The notes under the pieces were generated by a model. That model saw only the letters and a program-made list of their open reading frames with translations. It was not told the DNA's origin and ran no database searches. The position numbers and the translations under genes were made by a program. Shown here in pieces: positions 1 through 9,091 of a DNA stretch of 64,000 bases. Every line of letters begins with the position of its first letter. Within the stretch, counting starts at the first letter, position 1. The DNA lies in NCBI RefSeq assembly GCF_003286085.1, contig NW_020825413.1, forward strand, positions 1 through 64,000, written 5' to 3'. The DNA is from Drosophila persimilis. Its lineage: Eukaryota; Arthropoda; Insecta; Diptera; Drosophilidae.

Positions 1-555
1 GGCACCACGCGCCAGTGACAGGCCCAGCGGTGGCACCCACAGCCGAAAAGGTGCCCGAGGAGGCGCCCGGGGGGACGGCAGAGGTCGAGACGGAGGGAAC
101 GACGAACACGCCAACATCACTGACGGCGGAGGGCCCACGGCGGCACCCAAAGTCGAGGTGGCGACCGACGGCGAAGCGGATGACGGCGCGAGAGCAACGG
201 CGGAAGCGAAGAAGGACGAACACTCACCTGAGCCATGGGAGAGAGGTCCTTGGCGATGGCCGGAACCCGGCCAGGGCGAGCGTCCGAAGCTGGGCCGACA
301 GGCGTCGTGCCCAGGGGAGCGGGCGGAGGCGCGCCGGCCCGAGCTCCAGCGCCAGGCATCGTGGCCCCAGACGAGGTCGGCGGACACTCACGGGGGTCCG
401 TCAAACGCGAGGAGTGGCCGGCCGTAGTCCCGCGCTCTCTCGCGCGGATAAAGCCAACCGCAAGGAGGGTGAAGCGTCTGGTCAATGACGGTGGCGTCCG
501 GTACCGGCTATTGGTGTCCATCGATCGGCAGGAGGTATTCCGGGCTAGGTATTGA
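1..555 (+). pseudogene. C-terminal fragment of E1-family retrotransposon ORF3
   Basis: The reading frame ending at 553-555 matches the last third of the ORF3 protein at 5805-7589 almost residue for residue. It includes the WERGPW block and the C-terminal RRVKRLV...GVRYR...EVFRARY motif. Compared with that copy, a short stretch is missing near position 19 and small indels lie near 385-400, so the frame changes and the fragment is not a working gene. It is the right end of an internal region whose start lies left of the window. The same 3' untranslated sequence follows it as follows the second copy, and a Helitron sits at the same position in both. That makes this the neighbouring unit of a tandem retrotransposon array. 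Confidence 0.8.
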
Positions 556-616
556 GGAGAAAGAAGAGTAGAGAAGAGAATGAAAGAAAAGTAACTGAAA
601 CAAGAACAAATAAAAG

Positions 617-1329
617 AAAAACGAGGGGGAACGTCCGCTAATATTAAACGACAACGACAAAGAGTGCGTGCGAGAGAGACAGAAAATCCAGTCTGAGCGT
701 GACGTCAACGCGCTTGCGTAGCCACTGCATATTGAGTTGTTTCCTTTGGCTATAAAAATGATCTGATCTGGATCCAGATTCAGCAATCTGATAGATATGG
801 TCGTTATATATGATTCTGCGTTTTAGTTTTCCTCAAATCTGGCAAATATTGTGGATGCAAACAGATTTCGTCCTTTGTGGGGGCGGAAGGGGGTGGGGGG
901 GCGAAATTTTGAGATAAAGGTTTTATAGTGAGATCTAACAGAAGTGCGGATACCAAATTTGGTTACTCTAGCTTTAGATATCTCTGAGATTTGTGAATAT
1001 CCCCAGATTTGCATCCTTTGCGGGGGCGGAGAAAGGGGGGGGGGTGTGGCGAAATTTTGAAAACAAACTCGTCTCGGTCCGATATATTAGAAGTGTGGAT
1101 ACCAAATTTGGTTGCTCTAGCTTTTATAGTCTCTGAGATCTAGGCCGCTAATGTTTTAACTCTAAGCAAAGCCGCCTATGCTACGTGTGTGTTAGAGAGA
1201 GACAGGGCGAGAAAAAATGAAATTGTTTTCTTGATGCTGCTATAATAATAATACGATCCAATTCAGATTCTGCAGTCTAAAAGATATGGTCATTCTCTAC
1301 GATTCTGCGTTTTTTGGTTTCTCGTATCT
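617..1329 (+). mobile_element. DINE-1/mini-me-type Helitron copy H1, deleted at both ends
   Basis: It starts with the family's 5' end (AAACGAGGGGGAACG). The next ~95 bp, holding the GAGTTGC/GCAACTC hairpin, are missing, and the body resumes at TCCGCTAATATTAAACGAC. The body contains the two repeated 'GGATACCAAATTTGGTT' sub-blocks seen in every copy. The 3' third, with the microsatellite and terminal hairpin, is absent because the E1 LTR starts at 1330. It inserted in the 3' UTR of the ORF3 fragment. No coding capacity is visible, as expected for non-autonomous Helitrons. Confidence 0.75.
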
Positions 1330-2258
1330 TGTGGAGGAAAGGTATTCCCACACGTAGGGGGGCAGTATAGGGTTAAGCGTTAAGGGTTATCCGGGGATAT
1401 CCGGAGGCGGCGAATTCCGAGGAGAGCTCTCCCGGGGACCCAAGATGAGAGGGGAGGACCCCTGGAGAGAGAGCAGCGGGATGACGGGATCGGGCCGGCA
1501 GTGGCCCAGCGCATGACAAAATATGGTCATGAGATCACGCCACCAGCCAGGTCCCGTTGGAAAGCGACAAGGGAATGAAGGAACGCCGATGGAAAAATAC
1601 GGGCACCGCATGGCGGAAAGTGCCGTTAGCGCCAGGCGGCATCGGCGGCGCCGACGCAGAAGCGAGCCTATAAGAGGAGGGCCGCGACCAGGAACAGGGA
1701 GAGTCAGCAAACGGAGCTAGCAAGAGTGAAGTGAATAGTGAGCCACAAGAGTGAGACCAAGCGAAGGGAAAAGAACTTAGAAAGCGAACGCGTTGTGTGA
1801 GGATTGAGAGGCGGACTCGAGCGTGTAGCCCAGAGCCAAAGACCCCAATCCCTTGCACCAACGGTGCCACGCTTGAAGCGCATCCCACCAGGAGTGAGGC
1901 ACCCTCGGGCCGAAAAGCCAAGTGAGTCGAGTGAGATGGAACGCGTCAGGCGCCTGACTGAGAGGCGGATTTGGGCCACGTGCCAAGACTAGCCCCAGTC
2001 AGTAGAGCCGGCGGTGCCACGCTTGGCGACGCCGTGGGGGGCCCAGGGAGCGACACGCTCATCGAACCACAGAGGAGAACCAAGAGGAGAACCAGCACCG
2101 GAGTCGGAATAGCGTAGGATAGACTTAAGATACCAATAAAGCATATTAGCATACCAGTACAAGACCCAACCCGTGCCTTCTTACTTGTCGTCGCAGCGAG
2201 CCTACCGACCGCTGAGCCAGCCCAGCTGCATCAGACGGAAAAGAACGGTTCGTTACTA
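1330..2258 (+). repeat. Complete LTR of Gypsy-type element E1
   Basis: The left end begins TGTGGAGGAAAGG (TGTGAGGAAAGG in the sister copies), and the right end (GGTTCGTTACTA) lies directly before a tRNA-Lys-type primer binding site. A TATA box (TATAAG, 1669-1674) lies in a GC-rich promoter and AATAAA is at 2135-2140. These give an approximate U3 of 1330-1700, then R, then U5. The length is about 929 bp. The LTR is shared between the ORF3 fragment on its left and the gag-pol on its right, as in tandem LTR-retrotransposon arrays. Confidence 0.8.
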
Positions 2259-2259
2259 C

Positions 2260-2278
2260 TGGCGCCCAACGTGGGGCC
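2260..2278 (+). promoter_or_regulatory. E1 primer binding site, tRNA-Lys type
   Basis: TGGCGCCCAACGTGGGG follows the LTR end directly. Drosophila gypsy-like elements use this sequence to prime minus-strand DNA synthesis from tRNA-Lys. The same sequence is found in E2 (42984-43002) and E4 (52343). Confidence 0.8.
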
Positions 2279-2348
2279 TCTCGACAAGTAAAAGACAAAG
2301 TGCATTTGGGAAGGGCGGTACTGAGTTTAGTATCGCGAGGACATAAAA

Positions 2349-4076
2349 ATGAGGAGCCGACGATGGGTTCATTCATTGAGGAAAGAGGACTTGGTCCAGT
2401 GCGCGCGGGCGTGCGGTCTTCGATTGGAAGGCACGCTGACCGAGATGCGCCGAATCTTCAAGGAGTGGATAGAGAAGCATGGAGAGAAACCGGAGTATGC
2501 GGACGCGCTCGAGGCCTGGGAGATGAAGGCGGGAGGAGCCGCGACCGCGGCCCAGATGGAGGACGGGGCGGATCCATACGAGCGCCTGACGCTGCCGGCG
2601 AGTGCGGAGCAAGTAACTCTGTGGAGACGGCCGTCCGAGACCCAAGAGGAGCTCATCGCGAGCCTGGCGGTCCCGGTGAAAAGCCGGTGGCCTAGCCGAC
2701 CGCGGGCAGAGAGTGGGGAGAGGCCAACCAGGCCAGCACAGCCGGAGCAAGGGAGCGCGAGAAACCCACAGGGATTGGAAGAAGGGAGAGCAGGGGAGGA
2801 TCGTAGACGGGGACTCGATGAACAAACCACGAGACCGCCCAGTTCGAGTTTTGCCCACGTCGCCAAGCAGGTCAGGGAGTGGTCGTTTCGGTTCGACGGA
2901 ACGGCGAAACCACTCGAGTTCCTGGAACAGATCGAGTGGTCAGCCGACATGTACGGGTTGGAGTTGAATTTAATTCCGCGAGCCATGCCTGAGCTGCTAA
3001 AGGGTCGGGCGCTCATGTGGTTTGTAGCCAACAACAGGCAGTGGCAGACATGGAACGCATTTGCGCGTAGCTTCCAAGCATACTTCCTGCCGAGAGGGTA
3101 TTTTGAAAAATTACTCCAGGAGGTGAGGTTGAGGAAGCAAAGGTGGGGAGAGCCATTCAAGGACTACATGGTGGAGATGCAGACCCTCATGCGGCTACTA
3201 AAATGCACGCCCGAAGAGCAGTTGGAGCTTATTAGAGACAACAGCATGCCCGATTTTAGGGTGTTCATCCGGCCACATAGGTGCAGAGACCTGGATCACA
3301 TGATGACGCTGGCCGACGAATTTGAGGCTCTGGAGAGGGACCGGCTGGAGTTCCAACGGGAGTGTCCGGCGAGTAAAGCAAAAGCAAACAATCCGTTCGC
3401 TCGTCCGGCAGTAACGGAGATATGTCGCCGCTGCCAGGGCGAAACGGCAGCCAGCTCTGATCCGACAGGGGAGAAAAGGCCGGTCCCAACGCGGCGGGAC
3501 GACCAAGCGAACACGAACATAGAGGCTGGGGTCGTGAAAAACCCAGCCCAGTCGTGTCGACGATGCGGAAGTGACCGCCATTGGGCACAAGCATGCAATG
3601 GCCGACCTATAACATTCTGCTGGAGGTGCGGCAAGGTAGGAGCCCCGACATGGCAGTGCTGCCAGAAAGCGGGAAACGCCCCGCGACCCAAGCCGCGGAG
3701 GGCCGTGCCAGGGGTCGCAAGACGAAGCCCCCCAAAACTCGTAGGAGAACTCACGGTGGAGGATGTCCAGCTGTCGGCGGTGGTGAGGATCGCAGGCAGC
3801 AACTGGTCATACCGGGGCGACAAGCAGTTTTATCAGCGACCTGTCCTGTGCGGGACACAGGGTTGTGATCCCTGCGAGAGGCCACCGCCAGGGGCGGTTG
3901 GAGGAGAAGTTGTCAGTGGCGGTGGTAGCGAACACGGGAGGGTCTGTCGAGCCCGCATCCGACGGAACGCGAGCGGAGGAGGGGTCGGTCGAAAACTTCC
4001 TGGCAAAGGAGTTGGAAGAGTTCCGAGAACTGAAGGGAGTGTCGAACATAGCTACACACACGATCACTATGAGTGA
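2349..4076 (+). CDS. E1 gag; open frame runs past the normal gag end
   Basis: The Gag-like polyprotein starts at the ATG at 2349. Its N-terminus (WVHSLRKEDLVQC...LRLEGT) aligns with the E2 gag start. Capsid-like helices around residues 180-340 contain the block RKQRWGEPFKDYMVEMQTL. Two zinc-knuckle-like motifs follow near residues 395-440 (CRRCGSDRHWAQAC and a second CWRCGKV...WQCC). Gag proper should end near 3740, where the E2 homologue stops. Here an indel lets the gag frame run on through sequence that is protease in E2, giving a 575-codon frame whose last ~110 residues are not a natural gag tail. The frame is otherwise undamaged. The role is particle formation and RNA binding in the cytoplasm. 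Confidence 0.75.
   Translation: MRSRRWVHSLRKEDLVQCARACGLRLEGTLTEMRRIFKEWIEKHGEKPEYADALEAWEMKAGGAATAAQMEDGADPYERLTLPASAEQVTLWRRPSETQEELIASLAVPVKSRWPSRPRAESGERPTRPAQPEQGSARNPQGLEEGRAGEDRRRGLDEQTTRPPSSSFAHVAKQVREWSFRFDGTAKPLEFLEQIEWSADMYGLELNLIPRAMPELLKGRALMWFVANNRQWQTWNAFARSFQAYFLPRGYFEKLLQEVRLRKQRWGEPFKDYMVEMQTLMRLLKCTPEEQLELIRDNSMPDFRVFIRPHRCRDLDHMMTLADEFEALERDRLEFQRECPASKAKANNPFARPAVTEICRRCQGETAASSDPTGEKRPVPTRRDDQANTNIEAGVVKNPAQSCRRCGSDRHWAQACNGRPITFCWRCGKVGAPTWQCCQKAGNAPRPKPRRAVPGVARRSPPKLVGELTVEDVQLSAVVRIAGSNWSYRGDKQFYQRPVLCGTQGCDPCERPPPGAVGGEVVSGGGSEHGRVCRARIRRNASGGGVGRKLPGKGVGRVPRTEGSVEHSYTHDHYE
3671..3677 (+). promoter_or_regulatory. Candidate -1 ribosomal frameshift site G_GGA_AAC
   Basis: In the gag frame the codons are GGA (3672) and AAC (3675) preceded by G, which fits the X_XXY_YYZ rule for -1 slippage. 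It lies right after the second zinc knuckle. E2 has the same heptamer in the same place and frame. GGGAAAC is a known slippery site in some retroviruses. No downstream pseudoknot was folded. Confidence 0.6.
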
Positions 4077-5009
4077 TGCCCAGCCGGTCAAACAGCGTTA
4101 CTATCCCAAAAATCCCAAGATGCAAGCCGAAATCAAGCAACAGGTTGACGAACTGCTGGAAAGAGGGTGTATTGAGCCATCGAAGAGTCCGTACAGTTCA
4201 CCCATCGTGATGGTCAAAAAGAAGACGAGAAAGTGGAGATTATGCGTGGACTTCAGACAGATAAACGCGAAGTGCATCAAGGATGCGTACCCCATGCCAA
4301 GAATAGACTATATTTTGGACCAGCTCAGGGAGGCACGGTTCATCAGTAGCTTAGACTTAAAGGACGGATATTGGCAGATACCACTGGAGGAAGGCAGTAG
4401 AAAGTTCACCGCGTTCACGGTGCCCGGCAAAGGGCTGTTCCAGTGGAAGGTGATGCCATTCGGACTCCACTCAGAACCAGAGGGAACCAGTGGAACTGGG
4501 ATGAGAAATGGCCAGAGATAATGTTGGCCGTAAATTCAGGGATGTCCGAATCCACCGGGTACTCGCCGGCGTTTGTGGTCCAAGGGAGAGAGCCGAGGCT
4601 ACCAAAGGCTCTATACGATGACGAAGCGCTTGGCACAGGACAGGGCACGCCCACTCCGGACGAGAACGCGGCCAAGTTGAGAGAAGTATTTCAACTGGTG
4701 AGGCGGAATCTCGAAAGAGCGGCGCAGGACCAGGCGAGGTATTATAACCTGAGGAGGAGAGCGTGGAAACCCACGATTGGAGACAAGGTATGGGTCAAGC
4801 AACACCATCTATCCAACGCAGCCGAAGGGTTTGCGGTAAAACTGGCCCCGAAATATGACGGTCCCTACACCATAATGGATTTCGTGTCCCCGGTCATTTG
4901 TAAATTAAAGAAGGACAGCGAGAAACGGACGCGGACCGCCCATATAGGGGACGTGAAGCCACAACCCGGGGAAGGAACCGCTGAAACAGGCCCTGGAACC
5001 GAAGCGTAG
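3678..5009 (+). pseudogene. E1 pol remnant: decayed protease, RT N-terminal part, integrase C-terminal part
   Basis: The pol frame is broken. The protease region (3720-3860) is spread over several frames, and the sequence around and after the catalytic motif is partly deleted. From 3865 an open frame encodes the start of a Ty3/Gypsy reverse transcriptase (PVKQRYYPKNPKMQAE, CIEPSKSPYSSPIVMV, CVDFRQINA, LDLKDGYWQIP, WKVMPFGLHS). At about 4474 it jumps in another frame directly to the integrase C-terminal half (DEKWPEIMLAVNSG, YNLRRRAWKP, YDGPYTIMDFVSPVI). The YxDD motif, RNase H and the integrase catalytic core are therefore gone. Compared with E2, about 2.2 kb has been deleted. The junction has short CCAGAGG/GAACCAG-like repeats. 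This copy cannot supply enzymes itself. Confidence 0.85.
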
Positions 5010-5624
5010 ACGACGCACAAGGAGGGGCAACGGGCGAGGCATACGGAGAAGGATGGACGAGCACGAAAGACAGAGACTAGCGGCAGGGGCAGAAAGGAGA
5101 GTCCCAGCTGGATGCCACGCAGGACAAGGTCGTACAGGATACTCTTACAACTAAGGTTCGGTAAAACTAAGAACCACGCGTGCCACGCAGGACAGGAATC
5201 GCCCACAAGGGAGGAGCGGGCGGCCCAACTTGATGCCACGCAGGACAAGGCCGTACAGGATACTCTTACAACTAAGGTTCAGTAAAACTAAGCAGCAGAC
5301 GGCGGCCGGCGGACCAATAAAGCTGGACCTACAAGAAAAAAAAGGAGGATTAGCTCGTCAGCCAATAGGAACTGATCAAAGGCAAAGAAGGTAGAAGATA
5401 CCCGGGTTACCACTATCCCAGGGGGGGCGGGTTGCGTGGTGCGTCGACGGACGAGGGGGCACCCGAGAAGGGGGTTCCGAGATGAGCAGAGGTTCGGGTC
5501 CGGGTCCAGGGCATCGAAGCCAGCTGCTAACGTCGGGGATGGCGGGACAAAAGCGGATGCCGCCCGTGCGCGGTCTACCGGCTGGGGAATCGGATGATCC
5601 CTGGGTCTTAGGCGCTGCACGGGG
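5010..5624 (+). other. E1 pol-ORF3 spacer with repeated TGCCACGCAGGACA motif
   Basis: No convincing coding frame is seen. The motif TGCCACGCAGGACA occurs three times (5113, 5181, 5234). The first and third occurrences belong to a ~60-bp block repeated with 121-bp spacing that also contains CGTACAGGATACTC and AACTAAGGTTC. The same motif recurs in the corresponding spacer of E2 (38342-38402, minus strand), so it is probably functional or ancestral to the clade. The rest (5300-5620) is purine-rich with no recognised feature. Confidence 0.55.
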
Positions 5625-5755
5625 GTGACATCCGCATCTAAGCCGATCCAGAGACGGGCGGAGCTGGCCACGGGGGGCGGGCCGATGTTTGGCAGCACGG
5701 GCGAAAGGTCGGAGGACCTATTGATCACGAGCTGGGAGATCGGTCAGCACCCTGG

Positions 5756-5766
5756 TATATATATAA
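5756..5766 (+). promoter_or_regulatory. TATA-like box upstream of ORF3 (possible internal promoter)
   Basis: TATATATATAA lies 49 bp before the preferred ORF3 ATG (5805), in otherwise GC-rich sequence. E2 has TATATA at the comparable place before its ORF3 (37258-37268). An internal promoter is an inference; no transcript evidence is available here. Confidence 0.35.
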
Positions 5767-5804
5767 CGGAGCAGAGGAAATGGATTCGCCGCGGGTATCA
5801 GGCT

Positions 5805-7589
5805 ATGGGTGATACGCAAAGTCGGCGGCAGGCGTACCAGGTCGAACGCGAGGAGCAAAGGGCGAGTAGGCGTAGGTCCCCGGAGCTACAGTTATTGGCC
5901 TCACCGCTAGTGTCAACCGCGGGATCCATGGGACCGACGGTATCCCCGGTGGTATCGCCGGGGTACACCGAGGCGGAAAGTGACCTGGAATTGGTGAGCT
6001 GGGAGCCGGCGCCACGGAGAAAACGCGCACGCGAGGCGAAGCGCGAGGAGCCCCGGACCAGCAAGCACGAAGAGCCCCGGACCAGTAAGCGCGAGGAGCC
6101 CCACACCGGCAAGCGCGAGGAGCCCCGGACCAGCAAGCACGAAGAGCCCTGCACCGGCAAGCGCGAGAAGCCCCACCCCAGCAAGCGCGAGGAGCGGCCT
6201 GATGGAGGAAGGAGGGGGCGCACGGAGACGCGGAAGGAGGAGCCCAGTGAGCGGGCATCGAAGCGGGCGTCCACGCATTCGACGCGTACGGCCAAGGAAG
6301 AGGAGTCGTCGGCACGCACAAGGGGGACATCGACGGCGCGGCGAGGGGATCAGCGGCCGACAGACCCACAGGTCGAGGAGCCGCAGCCAACGCCGACCGA
6401 AACCGCGGTCAAAGAGCCGCAGACAACGCCGACAGAAACCGCGGTCAAAGAGCCGCAGGCAACGCAGGCCGACATCGCGGAAAACAACGCGGCCGCTGAG
6501 GCACGACGCCTCGCGGAATGGCACGCGGCGACGGAGGAGCGGAGGCAACGGCGTGTATGGGAGGACGCCCTGACGCTGGCAAAGAGGCTGAAGGCCACGC
6601 AGGAGGCTGAAAAGGCGGCGCAAGAAGCGGAGGCGGAGCGCCACAAACGGGACGTCGCGCACCAATGGCGGTGTATTAGCCGGATCAAGCCGGCTGACAA
6701 CGCGCGCGGCCAAGGGGATCGGCATCAGCAGCAGCATCAGCAGCAGCAGCATCAGCAGCAGCAGCATCAGCAGCAGCAGCAGCAGCAGCATCAGCAGCAG
6801 CAGCAGCAGCAGCAGCACTGGCACGGGCCACAGGGAGCCGCCATCGGGCCGTTCGTCTCGCAGGAGGTGCGCTCCGCGGTACGAGACGGCATGATGTGGC
6901 ACGTGCAAACGCTGCACATATCGTGGGCCTCTGGGCCCTCGCCCCAGCAGCCCGGGCAAGAGGCGAGGGAGGCTCGACTGTGGGAGGAGGCACCACGCGC
7001 CAGTGACGAGAGGGACCCGAGGCGGCGGGCACGGCCACAGGAGTCGACAGGCCCAGCGGTGGCACCCACAGCCGAAAAGGTGCCCGAGGAGGCGCCCGGG
7101 GGGACGGCAGAGGTCGAGACGGAGGGAACGACGAACACGCCAACATCACTGACGGCGGAGGGCCCAGCGGCGGCACCCAAAGTCGAGGTGGCGACCGACG
7201 GCGAAGCGGATGACGGCGCGAGAGCAACGGCGGAAGCGAAGAAGGACGAACACTCACCTGAGCCATGGGAGAGAGGTCCTTGGCGATGGCCGGAACCCGG
7301 CCAGGGCGAGCGTCCGAAGCTGGGCCGACAGGCGTCGTGCCCAGGGGAGCGGGCGGAGGCGCGCCGGCCCGAGCTCCAGCGCCAGGCATCGTGGCCCCAG
7401 ACGAGGTCGGCGGACAACTCACGGTGGCGGTCCGTCAAACGCGAGGAGTGGCCGGCCGTCGTCCCGCGCTCTCTCGCGCGGATAAAGCCAACCGCAAGGA
7501 GGGTGAAGCGTCTGGTCAATGACGGTGGCGTCCGGTACCGGCTATTGGTGTCCATCGATCGGCAGGAGGTATTCCGGGCTAGGTATTGA
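5805..7589 (+). CDS. E1 ORF3: Q-rich protein of unknown function in the env position
   Basis: The predicted protein has 594 aa from the ATG at 5805. The frame is open further upstream, with another ATG at 5685 and no ATG before that. The 5805 start is preferred because it follows the TATA-like box and starts near the block shared with E2 (LQLLASPLVS). Order of parts: a basic N-terminal region; an eight-fold imperfect KREEP(R/H)TS-type repeat around residues 80-135 (codons repeated in DNA at 6040-6195); an Ala/Glu/Arg-rich probable coiled coil (residues ~225-290); a His/Gln tract (residues ~307-342); a conserved block with SQEVRSAVRDGMMWH and QTLHISWASGP; and a C-terminal basic block ending RRVKRLV...GVRYR...EVFR. 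No signal peptide, furin site or membrane helix is seen, so it is not an Env. E2 has a clear homologue, and E3 has a homologue of the C-terminal block. The function is unknown. The frame is intact although the element's pol is not. Confidence 0.75.
   Translation: MGDTQSRRQAYQVEREEQRASRRRSPELQLLASPLVSTAGSMGPTVSPVVSPGYTEAESDLELVSWEPAPRRKRAREAKREEPRTSKHEEPRTSKREEPHTGKREEPRTSKHEEPCTGKREKPHPSKREERPDGGRRGRTETRKEEPSERASKRASTHSTRTAKEEESSARTRGTSTARRGDQRPTDPQVEEPQPTPTETAVKEPQTTPTETAVKEPQATQADIAENNAAAEARRLAEWHAATEERRQRRVWEDALTLAKRLKATQEAEKAAQEAEAERHKRDVAHQWRCISRIKPADNARGQGDRHQQQHQQQQHQQQQHQQQQQQQHQQQQQQQQHWHGPQGAAIGPFVSQEVRSAVRDGMMWHVQTLHISWASGPSPQQPGQEAREARLWEEAPRASDERDPRRRARPQESTGPAVAPTAEKVPEEAPGGTAEVETEGTTNTPTSLTAEGPAAAPKVEVATDGEADDGARATAEAKKDEHSPEPWERGPWRWPEPGQGERPKLGRQASCPGERAEARRPELQRQASWPQTRSADNSRWRSVKREEWPAVVPRSLARIKPTARRVKRLVNDGGVRYRLLVSIDRQEVFRARY
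6040..6195 (+). repeat. 18-bp-class tandem repeat inside E1 ORF3
   Basis: Repeats of the type GCGAGGAGCCCCxxACCxGCAA encode runs like REEPRTSK/HEEPRTSK. About eight imperfect units are present and the ORF3 reading frame is kept. Confidence 0.7.
6723..6828 (+). repeat. CAG/CAT microsatellite encoding Gln/His tract in E1 ORF3
   Basis: A run of CAGCAGCAT and CAG codons, about 35 codons long. E2 ORF3 has a longer tract at the same place in the protein (36289-36460, minus strand). Confidence 0.85.
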
Positions 7590-7656
7590 GGAGAAAAGAA
7601 GAGTAGAGAAGAAGAATGAAAGAAAAAGTAACTGAAAACAAGAACAAATAAAAGAA
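7590..7656 (+). other. E1 ORF3 3' untranslated stretch
   Basis: An A/G-rich sequence nearly identical to 556-616. The same Helitron insertion point follows in both copies. Confidence 0.6.
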
Positions 7657-8630
7657 AAACGAGCCACTGCATATTGATTTGTTTCCTTTGGCTATAAAAA
7701 TGATCTGATCTGATCCAGATTCAGCAATCTGATAGATATGGTCGTTATATATGATTCTGCGTTTTTAGTTTTCTCAAATCTGCAATATTGTGGATGCAAC
7801 AGATTTTCGTCCTTTGTGGGGGCGGAAGGGGGTGGGGCGAAATTTTGAGATAAAGGTTTTATAGTGAGATCTAACAGAAGTGCGGATACCAAATTTGGTT
7901 ACTCTAGCTTTAATAGTCTCTGAGATTTGTGAATATCCCCAGATTTGCATCCTTTGCGGGGGCGGAAGGGGGTGTGGCGAAATTTTGAAACAAACTCGTC
8001 TCGGTCCGATATATTAGAAGTGTGGATACCAAATTTGGTTGCTCTAGCTTTTATAGTCTCTGAGATCTAGGCGCTAATGTTTTACTCTAAGCAAAGCCGC
8101 CTATGCTACGTGTGTGTTAGAGAGAGACAGGGCGAGAAAAAATGAAATTGTTTTCTTGATGCTGGCTATAATAATGATACGATCCAATTCAGATTCTGCA
8201 GTCTGAAAGATATGGGTATTCTCTACGATTCTGCGTTTTTGGTTTTCTCGTATCTTTAAAATTGTGGATGCCACAGATTTTCGCCCTTTGTGGGGGCGGA
8301 AGTGGGCGGGGCAAAGTTTTGAAATATTTTTGTAGCAGTGACATATCACAGAAGTCTGGATCCAAAATATCGTTGCTCTGGCTCTTATAGTCTTTGAGCA
8401 TTAGGCGCTGAAGGGGACGGACAGACGGACAGACGGACGGACGGACAGACGGACAGACGGACGGACGGACAGACGGACAGATGGACAGACAGACATGACT
8501 CAATCGACTCGGCTATTGATGCTGATATACTTTATGGGGTCGGAAACGAATCCTTCTGGACGTTACACACATCCACTTTTACCACAAATCTAATATACCC
8601 CAATACTCATTTTGAGTATCGGGTATAAAA
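7657..8630 (+). mobile_element. Helitron (DINE-1/mini-me type) copy H2, 5' part deleted
   Basis: The start AAACGAG jumps directly to GCCACTGCATATTG, so the first ~190 bp of the family consensus are missing. The body, the GGAC/AGAC microsatellite (8416-8492), and the 3' hairpin ATACTCATTTTGAGTAT followed by CGGGTATAA are present. It sits in the E1 3' UTR at the same site as H1. Its 3' tail from about 8262 is identical to H4, which marks the start of the 6110-bp duplicated unit. Confidence 0.8.
8416..8492 (+). repeat. GGAC/AGAC tetranucleotide microsatellite inside Helitron H2
   Basis: Tetranucleotide repeats of (G/A)GAC type, the complement of (GTCY)n. The matching tracts are at 14526-14602 (H4), 20636-20690 (H5) and 26906-26948 (H7). 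This internal microsatellite is a known trait of the mini-me class. Confidence 0.85.
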
Positions 8631-9091
8631 ACAGGGTCATACCTTGCATCAGAGGAACAGCGGAGCATCGCTAGAAATGATCGGTAAAGCTTGAATGAAG
8701 GCGGCGGAAGGCGTGAAAGCGGGAGGAAAACTTACCCGAAGCATCCAGAGGGCCAGAAAACCAGGAAACCAGGAAAACCAGACGCGCACAAGAAAAACAA
8801 AGAAAACACCCGGCATCGCGAGAAAATAGTACGTTTCCAGTCCATTGAGGAATTCGCGATCCGGAAGTAGAATACGCACGCTGCGACATATCGAGTAGAT
8901 CACAAAAACGACCTTACGCTTTATCGAGTGGAGCGTAAGGGCAACGCTGTGTCATATCGAGTAGGTCAGAATAGCGACCATACCCTATATCGGGCGGGGC
9001 AAAAGAAGCAAAAGAAGCACCCGGGTCGAGAACAAAGCAAACCTGGGACGCGGAAAACCGGGGTTTTCCGCCAATAAAAGAAAGGGGGAAG
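8631..9091 (+). mobile_element. E1 3' untranslated region upstream of the 3' LTR
   Basis: Non-coding sequence between the Helitron and the LTR, ending in a purine tract (AAAGAAAGGGGGAAG, 9078-9091) that fits a polypurine tract for plus-strand priming. E2 has a similar purine tract next to its 3' LTR. A GCGTAAGG/ATATCGAGTAG type sequence occurs two to three times at 8886-8960, with no known meaning. Confidence 0.6.

Noticed and set aside
8416..8492. Regular short repeats that might suggest a CRISPR-like array
   Set aside because: It is a tetranucleotide microsatellite without spacers, found in the same place in several Helitron copies.
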